A DNA stretch of 24,654 nucleotides from a virus (IMGVR_UViG_3300032236_001226:1-24654), one strand, 5' to 3'. Positions 1 through 6,449 are shown, numbered from the stretch's first letter. Notes: generated by a model not told the origin, from the letters alone. Numbers and translations are program-made.

Positions 1-296
1 TCTTCCTCCTCTTCCCACTCGGTTACTAGTTCTTGGGCAACCAGCCATTCTAGCACATCATACTCTTCTACGTCAACTCCGCCCCAAGGCTTGGCCCAGA
101 ATGCATCCCAGACTTGTTTTAAATCTACACCTGTAGGGACCTGAACATCTCCCCATGTGCTCTGGCCTGCATCAATCTCTTCAAATACATTTGAGATAGT
201 ATCCCACATCCACAGCATAGGAAGATTAATGGACGGGGTGCTAGAGATTTGATCCAATATCTCAGTATACTTCTTGAACACTTCATCTTTATCCAT
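1..296 (-). CDS. hypothetical acidic protein, C-terminus beyond window
   Basis: An open frame begins with ATG at 296 and stays open to the window edge, so at least 98 residues are present and the C-terminus is missing. The product is acidic and tryptophan-rich (MLWMWDT, WDAFWAKPWGG, EWEEEE near the edge). I recognise no family. It is the last visible gene of the 1724-to-1 minus-strand unit. Its ATG overlaps the stop of the preceding zinc-ribbon gene by 8 nt, which implies translational coupling. Confidence 0.75.
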   Translation of the reverse strand, partial: MDKDEVFKKYTEILDQISSTPSINLPMLWMWDTISNVFEEIDAGQSTWGDVQVPTGVDLKQVWDAFWAKPWGGVDVEEYDVLEWLVAQELVTEWEEEE

Positions 297-552
297 TATT
301 TGCTCCAAACTTTGCTAGGATGTGTTTTAATACTTCTACTTGGCCTTCAATGTATTCAATATCATCAGAGTCAAATTCCATATTCTTCTCATAGACTTCA
401 TGATTCAATTCATCTACTAGTTCTTTTACATATGAGAGGATATCATTGCGACCATTGGTCTCCCCGCAGTCCCCGCAATAGTTCTCTTCAGCGTCGCTGT
501 AGGGCACAGAGGCCCCACAGCCGTTGCACCAAGATTCGTCACGCATTCCCAT
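289..552 (-). CDS. small acidic zinc-ribbon protein
   Basis: The protein has 87 residues. The N-terminus carries two CxxC knuckles (CNGC at 9-12 and CGDC at 26-29), a minimal zinc ribbon. The rest is acidic and predicted helical (ILSYVKELVDELNHEVYEKN onward). The start is fixed by a TAATG overlap with the stop of the upstream gene. Zinc binding is inferred from the cysteine spacing; the partner and role are unknown. It may be an adaptor that binds a host protein or nucleic acid. Confidence 0.8.
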   Translation of the reverse strand: MGMRDESWCNGCGASVPYSDAEENYCGDCGETNGRNDILSYVKELVDELNHEVYEKNMEFDSDDIEYIEGQVEVLKHILAKFGANNG

Positions 553-833
553 TAGAGGTGACCGTCCCTTCGGTTCTCCTTAACAACACTTTGTTCAAAA
601 GCAATAGCGTAGGTCAAGGCATACAGTTCTGCATATGCTTCCGTGACACCCTCCCAGTAACGTCGCTCCATGCTGTCCATAGCCTCATCAGAGGCGTCCT
701 CGTCTTCAATGGCACGTTCTAGTTGTTGTTCAGCGTCAAGCATTAAGCCCTTAAGATGTCCGTGCATGATGTCTGCACCGTCCATTCCTAGAGCAACTAA
801 TTTTGCTAGATATGGGTCTAACTGAGTATCCAT
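552..833 (-). CDS. hypothetical helical acidic protein
   Basis: The protein has 93 residues (MDTQLDPYLAKLVALG...). I place the start at 833 because its ATG overlaps the upstream stop as TAATG, with GGAG about 8 nt before it. An in-frame ATG farther upstream would add 18 residues that read through the neighbour's end. The sequence is mostly helix-forming, rich in Glu, Asp and Ala. No known domain is recognised. It lies in the unit running from 1724 to the left edge. Confidence 0.78.
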   Translation of the reverse strand: MDTQLDPYLAKLVALGMDGADIMHGHLKGLMLDAEQQLERAIEDEDASDEAMDSMERRYWEGVTEAYAELYALTYAIAFEQSVVKENRRDGHL

Positions 834-1531
834 TATGCATTCTCCTTTTGTTGGGTGGTGTCTGATTCTAGCATATGGGTCTGACATTGTGCTCGGTCTT
901 CGTCCATTGGTTCACCCCAGCCACAACTTGGACACATATCAAATTCACATGTATCACAGAATGGTGGTTCACCTAGTTCTTCATAGTCGCACTCTTTGCA
1001 CTTCCAGTTGTATTCGGAACCTTCTATCCGTTCACCACGCAAATACTCGTGCTCTCCACCCCAGCCTGTTTCTTCTTCATAAGATAATGTAAAAAGAATG
1101 TCGGGATATTGAGATGATAGATTAGTTAATGCTTCATCAGGAATTCCCCATGCTGTATTAAAATGATAATACACTGAAGCAGTTGCTTCATCTTCGGTAT
1201 CTTCCATATATGTTTCAGGATACTTATCTTCATCAGATACAGCAACATCCCACTTTGCACCCCAGTTACGTAAATTCCAGTTATACCAAGAATTGTCGTT
1301 ACCTCGGTCTTCAAATGACGGTTGCTTCCTATAGGCCTCAAGGTCGGTGGGACCAATGATGTTTCTAAAACTAAATACAGGATTAGAATACTTAGTCTCT
1401 TTAATACTATAGGCTAAGTCACCAGTTGCTTCAATATAATCAACAAAAGGTGTGTTTAATTGGTCTTTCATCTTCTTGATAGAAGCATGTGGACCCTGTG
1501 CAGTTAATCCATTGTATACCCAGTTTGGCAT
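833..1531 (-). CDS. YubB/Api92-like ferredoxin-like protein with C-terminal zinc ribbon
   Basis: The protein has 232 residues. The N-terminus MPNWVYNGLTAQG is the hallmark of the YubB/Api92-like ferredoxin-fold family found on phages and plasmids (general family MPNWC.N.L...G). The fold should span about residues 1-165, including the WGAKWD segment. The C-terminus adds a metal-binding tail with several CxxC pairs (CKEC, CDTC, CPSC), an addition not usual for the short family members. Function is unknown in the family. The leader carries GAAAGAAAG before the ATG. It follows the 55-residue gene at 1557-1724 in the same unit. Confidence 0.82.
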   Translation of the reverse strand: MPNWVYNGLTAQGPHASIKKMKDQLNTPFVDYIEATGDLAYSIKETKYSNPVFSFRNIIGPTDLEAYRKQPSFEDRGNDNSWYNWNLRNWGAKWDVAVSDEDKYPETYMEDTEDEATASVYYHFNTAWGIPDEALTNLSSQYPDILFTLSYEEETGWGGEHEYLRGERIEGSEYNWKCKECDYEELGEPPFCDTCEFDMCPSCGWGEPMDEDRAQCQTHMLESDTTQQKENA

Positions 1532-1556
1532 AGTTCTTTCTTTCTACTAGTTGGGA

Positions 1557-1724
1557 TTATTCAGAGACTTGGATAATGTTGTCTTGCTTTAGGTCTTGAT
1601 AAGTGATTTCCCACTTGTCAAGGGGAGTATCAGCAGAGATACGCTCTGCTTCCTCGGCACTAGAGGCTTCTACATCTAGGCAGTAAGATATAACTTGTGT
1701 GTTGTAGACTTCGTACTTTGGCAT
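1557..1724 (-). CDS. hypothetical small protein, first gene of its unit
   Basis: The protein has 55 residues (MPKYEVYNTQVISYCLD...). The N-terminal beta strand followed by an SSAEEAERIS helix resembles small phage proteins that begin with a YxVxxT strand and a DAxxAA helix, but no function is known. The promoter copy at 1754-1777 lies about 30 nt upstream, and GATAGGAT serves as a ribosome-binding site. It heads the transcription unit that continues to the left window edge. Confidence 0.72.
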   Translation of the reverse strand: MPKYEVYNTQVISYCLDVEASSAEEAERISADTPLDKWEITYQDLKQDNIIQVSE

Positions 1725-1753
1725 TGGTATCCTATCGTTGAGTTGATATGCCT

Positions 1754-1777
1754 ATTGTATCAGTAGGCACTGACATT
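1754..1777 (-). promoter_or_regulatory. 24-bp TGTCAG promoter, copy 1
   Basis: Read on the minus strand: AATGTCAGT, six bases, TGA, then TACAAT. A TTGACC lies 18 nt before the -10, so this copy also has a fair -35. The element overlaps the 3' end of the 1760-1999 gene and drives the 1557-1724 unit. Confidence 0.75.
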
Positions 1778-1999
1778 GGTCAAGGCGGCGGGAGTGGAGA
1801 TATTATCCTCCTCAAATTGTCTATGATAAGTTGATAGTAAATGCACAGTATAATCCTCTTCCATAGCATTACACCATTTATGGACTTCAATCATATGATC
1901 AAATTCAGTGATATATTGCCCAGACTCATCATAGATCTCAAATGAATTAATTCCACCTGGTGAGACTGAATAATCTATTTCATATACAGTTAGTGTCAT
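1760..1999 (-). CDS. hypothetical protein, leaderless
   Basis: The protein has 79 residues (MTLTVYEIDYSVSPGG...). It looks like a small alpha/beta protein with an acidic middle (YDESGQYITEFDHMIEVHKWC). No family is recognised. There is no ribosome-binding site; the ATG is the predicted first transcribed base of the TTGACC/TAGTAT promoter at 2006-2034. The gene forms its own transcription unit, and its last codons overlap the promoter of the next unit. Confidence 0.72.
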   Translation of the reverse strand: MTLTVYEIDYSVSPGGINSFEIYDESGQYITEFDHMIEVHKWCNAMEEDYTVHLLSTYHRQFEEDNISTPAALTNVSAY

Positions 2000-2005
2000 G
2001 TCGTA

Positions 2006-2034
2006 ATACTATCAAAAAAATCCAATTTGGTCAA
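2006..2034 (-). promoter_or_regulatory. leaderless sigma70-type promoter
   Basis: Minus strand TTGACC at 2034-2029, a 17-bp spacer, TAGTAT at 2011-2006, six bases, then the ATG at 1999. With the usual +1 seven bases past the -10, transcription starts on the A of ATG. It lacks the TGTCAG element of the other promoters. Confidence 0.65.
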
Positions 2035-2053
2035 CAAATAAAATTGATCTCCA

Positions 2054-2099
2054 GGGTGATTTTCATCACATCGTAAGGGTGATTTTGATCATGTCGTAA
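2054..2099. repeat. two tandem 23-bp direct repeats
   Basis: Copies at 2054-2076 and 2077-2099 both start GGGTGATTTT and end CGTAA; they differ at only a few central positions. They lie 20-65 bp upstream of the -35 of the leaderless promoter (minus sense), so they may bind a regulator. The ATCACATCGTAA part recurs in the gaps at 5404 and 6739. Confidence 0.7.
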
Positions 2100-2128
2100 A
2101 TGTCCGATTTGTCTACCCGCGCCCGCAT

Positions 2129-2146
2129 CCCACTTTGTCAAGTGGG
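2129..2146. other. perfect hairpin after the 2161-2337 gene
   Basis: CCCACTT, a four-base loop, AAGTGGG. It sits just past the stop of the minus-strand unit ending at 2161 and next to a GC-rich stretch (GCGCCCGC). There is no T-run on the minus side, so a terminator or protein-binding role is only a guess. Confidence 0.5.
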
Positions 2147-2160
2147 ACACGACTGGTTAT

Positions 2161-2337
2161 TTAATCAAAATATCCTTCTGCCCAAAGACCTTGCAAAAAG
2201 TCATTTGTTTTTAATAACCAATGAACAAGTGGATCTCTATCTACATATTCAATATCTGAATTTCTAATATAGAATAGCTTGGCATCATGAACGGCATTAC
2301 TCATTTCATTTATATCATCTATTGTGTAGCCCAACAT
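2161..2337 (-). CDS. hypothetical protein
   Basis: The protein has 58 residues (MLGYTIDDINEMSNAVHDAK...). It is mainly helical with a tryptophan-containing C-terminus (LVHWLLKTNDFLQGLWAEGYFD). The start is set by a TAATG overlap with the preceding gene's stop. It is the last gene of the four-gene unit starting at 2897. No family is recognised. Confidence 0.7.
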   Translation of the reverse strand: MLGYTIDDINEMSNAVHDAKLFYIRNSDIEYVDRDPLVHWLLKTNDFLQGLWAEGYFD

Positions 2338-2486
2338 TATGCCACCTCATATTCGTGTAGGTAATTTAATACAGTATGGATAATACAGTCACAGTCCCCG
2401 CCCATGTTATCTATAAAATCCACATGTCCGAAGTTGTCCTCATAGATGGTGTTAATTACTTTATCAAACACTTCTACTGTTGTCAT
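2337..2486 (-). CDS. hypothetical acidic small protein
   Basis: The protein has 49 residues (MTTVEVFDKVINTIYEDN...). It contains a GGDCDC motif about two-thirds along and ends HEYEVA. It overlaps the upstream gene by 4 nt (ATGA) and the downstream gene by 1 nt (TAATG), so translation should be coupled throughout. The two nearby cysteines are the only distinctive residues. Function unknown. Confidence 0.7.
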   Translation of the reverse strand: MTTVEVFDKVINTIYEDNFGHVDFIDNMGGDCDCIIHTVLNYLHEYEVA

Positions 2487-2824
2487 ACTAGAACCTCCAC
2501 GAACTCGTCAATTGTAAATGTCATTTGACCAACCTTGACTGTGTTAGTAACTAAGTTAATTACTTTTCTTTCATACTCTTCTTCGTGTGTGATATCTGAA
2601 CCAATGTAGATACCGTAGCCTGTTTCTGAATCTCTACCGTGCTTGGTTAGCTGGTCAATTACAATACGAACAAAATATGTTTCATCATTTATTCTTGGCA
2701 TTGCTGCGGAAATTGCTCGTTGAAAAATTACTACTGAGTCTTCTCCGTCCCAATGAGAATAAACATTTATGTTTTGTTCAGGGTTATCAGTTGTTACGAT
2801 TGTATAATTAGTTCGTGCTCCCAT
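2483..2824 (-). CDS. hypothetical phage protein, MGxR...HWDG type
   Basis: The protein has 113 residues. The start MGARTNYTIV and the VYSHWDGEDS segment at about residues 21-30 resemble a widespread group of small phage proteins opening with MGxR and carrying an H-[WS]-D-G motif; their function is unknown. The start lies 1 nt after the stop of the 23-codon membrane peptide gene, so it is probably translated by coupling from that leaderless gene. It is the longest gene of its unit. Confidence 0.78.
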   Translation of the reverse strand: MGARTNYTIVTTDNPEQNINVYSHWDGEDSVVIFQRAISAAMPRINDETYFVRIVIDQLTKHGRDSETGYGIYIGSDITHEEEYERKVINLVTNTVKVGQMTFTIDEFVEVLV

Positions 2825-2825
2825 T

Positions 2826-2897
2826 TTATATCATCATTCCAATCGCAAATATAATAGCAAGGGCAAGAGGTATAAATACATATAATACTAAGTCCAT
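2826..2897 (-). CDS. 23-residue membrane microprotein, leaderless
   Basis: The frame of 23 residues is almost wholly hydrophobic (MDLVLYVFIPLALAII, then FAIGMMI), one predicted transmembrane helix. Its ATG lies exactly at the predicted +1 of the promoter at 2904-2932, and its stop is 1 nt from the ATG of the 113-residue gene. Both facts argue that it is translated. It could act at the host membrane, or serve chiefly as a leader that couples translation into the next gene. Confidence 0.6.
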   Translation of the reverse strand: MDLVLYVFIPLALAIIFAIGMMI

Positions 2898-2903
2898 GTC
2901 GCT

Positions 2904-2932
2904 ATCCTATTCTATTTTCTAGTTTCTGTCAA
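2904..2932 (-). promoter_or_regulatory. leaderless sigma70-type promoter
   Basis: Minus strand TTGACA at 2932-2927, a 17-bp spacer, TAGGAT at 2909-2904, six bases, then ATG at 2897. This is the same geometry as the promoter at 2006-2034, with a consensus -35. Confidence 0.68.
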
Positions 2933-2943
2933 GAGGTAAAGTA

Positions 2944-2970
2944 GGAGGTGGGAACTTTAACCCCACCTCC
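2944..2970 (-). terminator. strong hairpin ending the 2985-3404 unit
   Basis: A perfect 9-bp stem, GGAGGTGGG with CCCACCTCC, around a 9-nt loop, 15 nt past the stop at 2985. The minus-strand downstream sequence is TACTTTACC, so the U-tract is short. It separates this unit from the promoter at 2904-2932. Confidence 0.62.
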
Positions 2971-2984
2971 CAAAGAGTATCTAG

Positions 2985-3404
2985 TTAGAGATACTTAGCG
3001 ATAGACTTCATGGTTGAGGCATTAACTGTTTCCTCATCTGTCATCTTTAGGATAGACAAGGCGTTTGAGATTTCCTGCACAATCTCGTTATATGAGTGGC
3101 GATGGATTTGCTCAAAGTCCCGCTCAGGTTGAGCAGGGAAATCCTTGCCCTTAGTATCAACATCAAAGTCAATGTTAAGAGAGTGATTCCAAGAGCGATA
3201 GTTGGTTCGGAAGTTTTCTGCCTTGTCAATGTTGTCCAAAGCATACTGAGTTAAAGACTTATTCCAAGCCCGAAGGTCTTGCTGGAACTTTGCCTCTAGT
3301 TGGTCTTGATTTACATAGTCATTTTTGACCTGTTCCAACTTTGCTTCCAAAGCGGCGATTACCTTAGATGTTGCCACCTTTACTGTGATAGAACGACTTG
3401 CCAT
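2985..3404 (-). CDS. hypothetical helical protein
   Basis: The protein has 139 residues (MASRSITVKVATSKVIAALE...). After a short beta start it is mostly helical and rich in Gln, Asn and Lys, with possible coiled-coil stretches at about residues 12-60. It ends MKSIAKYL. No known family is recognised with confidence. It is a single-gene unit with the TGTCAG promoter at 3443-3466, AAAAGGAAA as ribosome-binding site, and a hairpin terminator at 2944-2970. Confidence 0.78.
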   Translation of the reverse strand: MASRSITVKVATSKVIAALEAKLEQVKNDYVNQDQLEAKFQQDLRAWNKSLTQYALDNIDKAENFRTNYRSWNHSLNIDFDVDTKGKDFPAQPERDFEQIHRHSYNEIVQEISNALSILKMTDEETVNASTMKSIAKYL

Positions 3405-3442
3405 GTTTTTATTTCCTTTTCTGTTGTCGGGTTAGTGGGTTT

Positions 3443-3466
3443 ATTATAGCAGGGGGTACTGACATT
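3443..3466 (-). promoter_or_regulatory. 24-bp TGTCAG promoter, copy 2
   Basis: AATGTCAGT, six bases, TGC, TATAAT on the minus strand. No good -35 hexamer is present. The first bases coincide with the TAA stop of the 3465-3734 gene. Drives 2985-3404. Confidence 0.75.
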
Positions 3467-3734
3467 ACTTGCGGCGGGTTTGGATAGGTCTATTAGTCCT
3501 AGCATACTGAACCTCAAACTTAGGTACATCACCCTTGATTGGTTTAGTTATACTAGAATTAACTATCTTACCCTGAAATGCAACCATCATCTTTGCTAGT
3601 TTCATTTCATCTGCACAGGTTAACTCAACCTGTAAGTCATTTAAGACTTCATATTCTACGCCATATTGCATGGCTTTACCCAACCCATAGCCCATTTGGG
3701 CTTGGGTGGGAACTTGTAGTGTGATAACTGCCAT
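3465..3734 (-). CDS. hypothetical basic-tailed protein
   Basis: The protein has 89 residues (MAVITLQVPTQAQMGYGLG...). It has an alpha/beta look and a basic C-terminus (TNRPIQTRRK) that could bind nucleic acid. The start overlaps the stop of the 3734-3976 gene as TAATG. Its own stop codon lies inside the next unit's promoter. Function unknown. Confidence 0.76.
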   Translation of the reverse strand: MAVITLQVPTQAQMGYGLGKAMQYGVEYEVLNDLQVELTCADEMKLAKMMVAFQGKIVNSSITKPIKGDVPKFEVQYARTNRPIQTRRK

Positions 3735-3976
3735 TATGCTTCCTCCTCGGGTTCACAATGTGGGTCGTCTATATCTGAACCGCACTCTTGGCAATATTCA
3801 TTTTCCAAATCTACATCTATGGATTGCACATCTGCAAAGTGTGCATAGTCCTCATACCACCAGCCCATTTCCTCGGCTTGTGCTTCGCTATCTGCTTCTA
3901 CTGTGAAGTCATAAGTAACTTCTACACGAACCCGATAGTTGTTTGGGTATTCTAGTGTTGCTTCTGGTTGTGGCAT
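3734..3976 (-). CDS. hypothetical acidic protein with C-terminal cysteines
   Basis: The protein has 80 residues. A beta-rich N-terminus (YRVRVEVTYDFTVEADSEAQ) precedes an acidic tail with CQEC and a further C (EYCQECGSDIDDPHCEPEEEA region), a possible partial zinc site. The leader contains CGAAAGGAT before ATG. First gene of a two-gene unit from the promoter at 4003-4026. Function unknown. Confidence 0.76.
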   Translation of the reverse strand: MPQPEATLEYPNNYRVRVEVTYDFTVEADSEAQAEEMGWWYEDYAHFADVQSIDVDLENEYCQECGSDIDDPHCEPEEEA

Positions 3977-4002
3977 TTAGTTATCCTTTCGTTTAGGAGA
4001 TT

Positions 4003-4026
4003 ATTGTACCACCCCCCACTGACACT
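4003..4026 (-). promoter_or_regulatory. 24-bp TGTCAG promoter, copy 3
   Basis: AGTGTCAGT, six G, TGG, TACAAT on the minus strand, with TTGATG 18 nt before the -10. Drives 3976 to 3465. Confidence 0.72.
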
Positions 4027-4042
4027 CATCAAGATATTATTC

Positions 4043-4120
4043 GGCGTGTCGCCCAGGTTTTGCCCAAATCCCAGAGATTTAAAACACATTCGTAACGACA
4101 CGCCCGATGGGGCGCGGCAC
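4043..4120. repeat. intergenic composite repeat, site B
   Basis: Contains GGCGTGTCG at 4043-4051 and its inverse CGACACGCC at 4096-4104, about 45 bp apart, followed by GATGGGGCGCGGC. The second copy is preceded by CATTCGTAA. It lies between the tRNA and the promoter at 4003-4026; no gene is seen here. Confidence 0.7.
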
Positions 4121-4127
4121 ATTTTTG

Positions 4128-4202
4128 CGATGCGTACGGGACTTGAACCCGTGATCTCTACAGTGACAGTGTAGTGAATTAACCAAGCTATTCTAACGCA
4201 CC
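4128..4202 (-). tRNA. tRNA-Asp (GUC)
   Basis: A complete cloverleaf of 75 nt on the minus strand. Acceptor GGTGCGT pairs with ACGCATC (one G-T pair). The D stem is GAAT/ATTC with loop AGCTTGGTTA. The anticodon stem is CTACA/TGTAG with loop CTGTCAC, giving anticodon GTC (Asp). The variable loop is AGATC. The T stem is ACGGG/CCCGT with loop TTCAAGT. The discriminator is G and the following bases are CAA, so CCA is not encoded. It lies 43 nt after the DUF932 gene stop and is probably co-transcribed with it and cut out by host RNases. Confidence 0.93.
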
Positions 4203-4209
4203 TAATAGG

Positions 4210-4234
4210 TGAGCAGTTTATACACTTGCTCAGG
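4210..4234 (-). other. TGAGCA hairpin between DUF932 gene and tRNA
   Basis: On the minus strand CCTGAGCAAGT, a loop, ACTGCTCA; a 6-bp stem extended past a one-base bulge. Similar CCTGAGCAAG hairpins follow genes at 9415 and 9901. It may mark a 3' end or a processing point for the tRNA. No T-run follows. Confidence 0.5.
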
Positions 4235-4245
4235 TGTTGCGAATT

Positions 4246-5286
4246 TTATTTCGCTAGTGCTAAGACTTGCTTAACAATTTTATTTTTTTCTGCTGTGATA
4301 ACAGGGTCAAAGCCACTTGCACCTGCCATAAGTGTATCGCTATTTCCCTTGCGGGCTGTGCGATAATAATCTAGGCGTTCGGTGAGAGCGTTTACAACGC
4401 CCCATGCTGTGCCCTTGATATTAGCATTGGTAGGAGAATTGTGGTACAACTCATCAAGCAGGACAACTTTATTCTCCCACTTTTTGATAGAACCCTTTTT
4501 ATCCTGCTCAGGCTTAGGATATAACTTGTTAATAATTTGAGAGAACTTAGCGTCCGAAACCTCAAGAGCGAACAACTCTTGTGCCTCTTTCTCAAATTCA
4601 TCAGCGTATGCGAATGTCAAACCTAGAGCCTCACGAGCCGCCGCAATTTTTCCGTCCACAGTCTGGGTGTGACGAATCTTGAAAGATTGCTTAGCCTTTC
4701 GCATTGCAAGGTTAAGAGTATTTTGGCACATCACACGAACAGGTGTGATAGCAGACTGAACAGCAACAGAACCATCGTGTGAGGTATAAACAACTAAATA
4801 AAGATTAGTTGTGTCGTTAGCACCGCTAGGGTCAAGCACGATTGTGCGGGGAATTGACATTGTGCCAAATACAACACGCCCATTCTTTAGAGAACCAGCA
4901 GATTCCCAATAGACATCTTGATTGCCGTCATGGAGATTATCAGCGAATGAAAATAAATCTTCATTCTGAACTGTCTTATAGCGAGAGCCTACAACAGACA
5001 GCACATCTTTTTGTCCTGCTGTATAAGGATTGTCACGAGTAACGAGAAAATTCTCGTTTACAGTTGTGTAGTTGTCTGGCAATAAATCACTAACAGATTC
5101 TAGTGATACATTCCAATTTGATAACTTAGCACCATCAAGCATTTGTGCGGTAGTTACATTTTCATCTTTAGCAAAAACCTTATTTGCAAAAGAGTGCCAC
5201 GCAGGATTGGTGCGTGTTGCAACAGCGAGTGAAACTTCACCAGACTCAACTTCTGAGCGGTGAACTTGTGACATGACATTGGTCAT
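4246..5286 (-). CDS. DUF932 / TIGR03299-like phage protein
   Basis: The protein has 346 residues. The N-terminal part (TRTNPAWHSFANKVFAKDENVTTAQML, then LSNWNVSLESV) and the middle (YKTVQNEDLFSFADNL, RVVFGTMSIPR, TNLYLVVYTSHDGS, TPVRVMCQNTLNLAM) match the DUF932 family, also known as phage/plasmid-like protein TIGR03299. Members are widespread in phages and plasmids; their role is unestablished and often guessed to be DNA-related. Full length for the family. The start has GAAAGGAAAT upstream. Driven by the promoter at 5314-5337, with the tRNA downstream. Confidence 0.9.
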   Translation of the reverse strand: MTNVMSQVHRSEVESGEVSLAVATRTNPAWHSFANKVFAKDENVTTAQMLDGAKLSNWNVSLESVSDLLPDNYTTVNENFLVTRDNPYTAGQKDVLSVVGSRYKTVQNEDLFSFADNLHDGNQDVYWESAGSLKNGRVVFGTMSIPRTIVLDPSGANDTTNLYLVVYTSHDGSVAVQSAITPVRVMCQNTLNLAMRKAKQSFKIRHTQTVDGKIAAAREALGLTFAYADEFEKEAQELFALEVSDAKFSQIINKLYPKPEQDKKGSIKKWENKVVLLDELYHNSPTNANIKGTAWGVVNALTERLDYYRTARKGNSDTLMAGASGFDPVITAEKNKIVKQVLALAK

Positions 5287-5313
5287 ATGGATTTCCTTTC
5301 GTTAAGTACCCTT

Positions 5314-5337
5314 ATTCTAGCAGACAGGGGTGACATT
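5314..5337 (-). promoter_or_regulatory. 24-bp TGTCAG promoter, copy 4
   Basis: AATGTCACC, six bases, TGC, TAGAAT on the minus strand; a TAGACC lies 18 nt before the -10. Drives the DUF932 gene and probably the tRNA. Confidence 0.72.
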
Positions 5338-5370
5338 GGTCTATTCATAACTAATAAAACATTCAAATAT

Positions 5371-5440
5371 TTGTCCGATATGTCCGAATTTTGAGAGTGA
5401 TAAATATCACATCGTAACGACACGCCCGAGCGGGCGCGGC
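5371..5440. repeat. intergenic composite repeat, site C
   Basis: Two TGTCCGA units near 5371-5390, then ATATCACATCGTAA (5405-5418) running into CGACACGCCCGAGCGGGCGC. The last part forms a CGCCC/GGGCG hairpin with loop GAGC. It is nearly identical to sites D and G. It lies between the 5573-5869 gene and the DUF932 promoter. Confidence 0.75.
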
Positions 5441-5512
5441 ACACGATCTGCGATCTGTCAAGCTATTTTTTATTTTTAAATAAATAAAATATTTTTGCAA
5501 TAATTGAAAGTA

Positions 5513-5547
5513 GGACCGTATAACACCACAAAGAAATTATACGGCCC
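5513..5547 (-). other. long hairpin after the 5573-5869 gene
   Basis: An 11-bp stem, GGGCCGTATAA with TTATACGGTCC on the minus strand (one G-T pair), and a 13-nt loop. It begins 26 nt after the stop. The following TACTTTC is not a proper U-run, so it could be a 3'-end stabiliser or a terminator. The rest of 5338-5572 holds AT-rich sequence and repeat site C, no gene. Confidence 0.55.
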
Positions 5548-5572
5548 AACATATTTAACCCCCCAGTTAAAT

Positions 5573-5869
5573 TTAAATTAAAGCGTCTTCATCATAGTCT
5601 GATTCAGTGCACCAGGGCTCAAGGTGATGAGCTTCAATAATTGCATATGCGGGTGCAGTTGTTTCACCACGCCATGAAATACCTTCAGGCAATTCAATTT
5701 GGCGATATAGGTCGTCTTCCCAATATGCGTCAATTGCATCCATGCAAGGCTCCACCATTGAAGTTGGTACGGGCGGATAATGATTCGCCCGTAGGTGCAT
5801 TGCAATTGCTCCAGCCATATCAAGGCCTAGAGTGCCGTCCGCCAATTCAGTTGCCATATTAAGCCCCAT
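5573..5869 (-). CDS. hypothetical actinophage-type protein, NHYPPVP family
   Basis: The protein has 98 residues. The segment AIAMHLRANHYPPVPTSMV, then PCMDAIDAYWED..., LPEGISWRG and AYAIIEAHHLEPW are typical of a small protein family I associate with actinobacteriophages, of unknown function. An alternative start four codons in (MATELAD) is possible; both have only weak ribosome-binding sites. It is the last gene of the 6416-to-5573 unit. Confidence 0.78.
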   Translation of the reverse strand: MGLNMATELADGTLGLDMAGAIAMHLRANHYPPVPTSMVEPCMDAIDAYWEDDLYRQIELPEGISWRGETTAPAYAIIEAHHLEPWCTESDYDEDALI

Positions 5870-5871
5870 TA

Positions 5872-6132
5872 TTATCCCACCAATTCTAGAACGGCATGAG
5901 AAGCATGCTCGTTGATTTCAGTTAACTTTTCTACGATATACTCTCGGGTCAAAGTATCTCCAACCAAAGAAGCGATAGCCCCACGATTCATAGTTACAAA
6001 AGCCCCTTCAGGTAATGAAAGAATTCGTGAAAGAAGCGGGGATTGTGGAGAGACTAGAGATACAAACTCTACTCCCTCATAGGTAAATGGATAAGATAGC
6101 CAGCCAGTAGTATCTAGGTCATGAGTTTTCAT
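5872..6132 (-). CDS. hypothetical protein
   Basis: The protein has 86 residues (MKTHDLDTTGWLSYPFTYEG...). It is predicted alpha/beta and ends HASHAVLELVG. Its start overlaps the upstream stop as TAATG. Two bases separate its stop from the start of the next gene. No family is recognised. Confidence 0.76.
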   Translation of the reverse strand: MKTHDLDTTGWLSYPFTYEGVEFVSLVSPQSPLLSRILSLPEGAFVTMNRGAIASLVGDTLTREYIVEKLTEINEHASHAVLELVG

Positions 6133-6416
6133 TAGTTATTTTCTCCTTCTATTAGTTGGGCAATTTCATCAAGTTCACGGATTTCGTCAACCATAGTGTT
6201 AAAGTCGTTATCTTCCATGATTGCGAAAGTAACGGCAGTTGCGGTGGTGCTTGCTAGGATAGCAGAATACTCAAACATGAGTTCGGCAATTCTATCAAGT
6301 TTTTCAGGTGAACCCTCTGCGAGTTCCCATGCGATTTCACGAGCCTTGGACATTACGCTAAAGTCGGTAACTGAGTTACCAGTTGCTTCTTGGATTTTCA
6401 TAGCGGTTGCTATCAT
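6132..6416 (-). CDS. hypothetical helical protein
   Basis: The protein has 94 residues, mostly helical, with an alanine-rich centre (YSAILASTTATAVTFAIMED) that is mildly hydrophobic but interrupted by threonines. The C-terminus is acidic (DEIRELDEIAQLIEGENN). The leader carries CGAAAGG before ATG. First gene of a three-gene unit from the promoter at 6450-6473. Function unknown. Confidence 0.76.
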   Translation of the reverse strand: MIATAMKIQEATGNSVTDFSVMSKAREIAWELAEGSPEKLDRIAELMFEYSAILASTTATAVTFAIMEDNDFNTMVDEIRELDEIAQLIEGENN

Positions 6417-6449
6417 TAGTTAGCCTTTCGTTGTTGGGTTAATAGGGTT

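Noticed and set aside
249-722. 157-codon plus-strand frame
   Set aside because: It runs antisense to three overlapping, coupled minus-strand genes with zinc-ribbon and helical products and has no ribosome-binding site.
5435-5470. CTTGACAGATCGC as a minus-strand promoter -35
   Set aside because: The position 17 bp downstream is GC-rich (CGCGCC) and has no -10.
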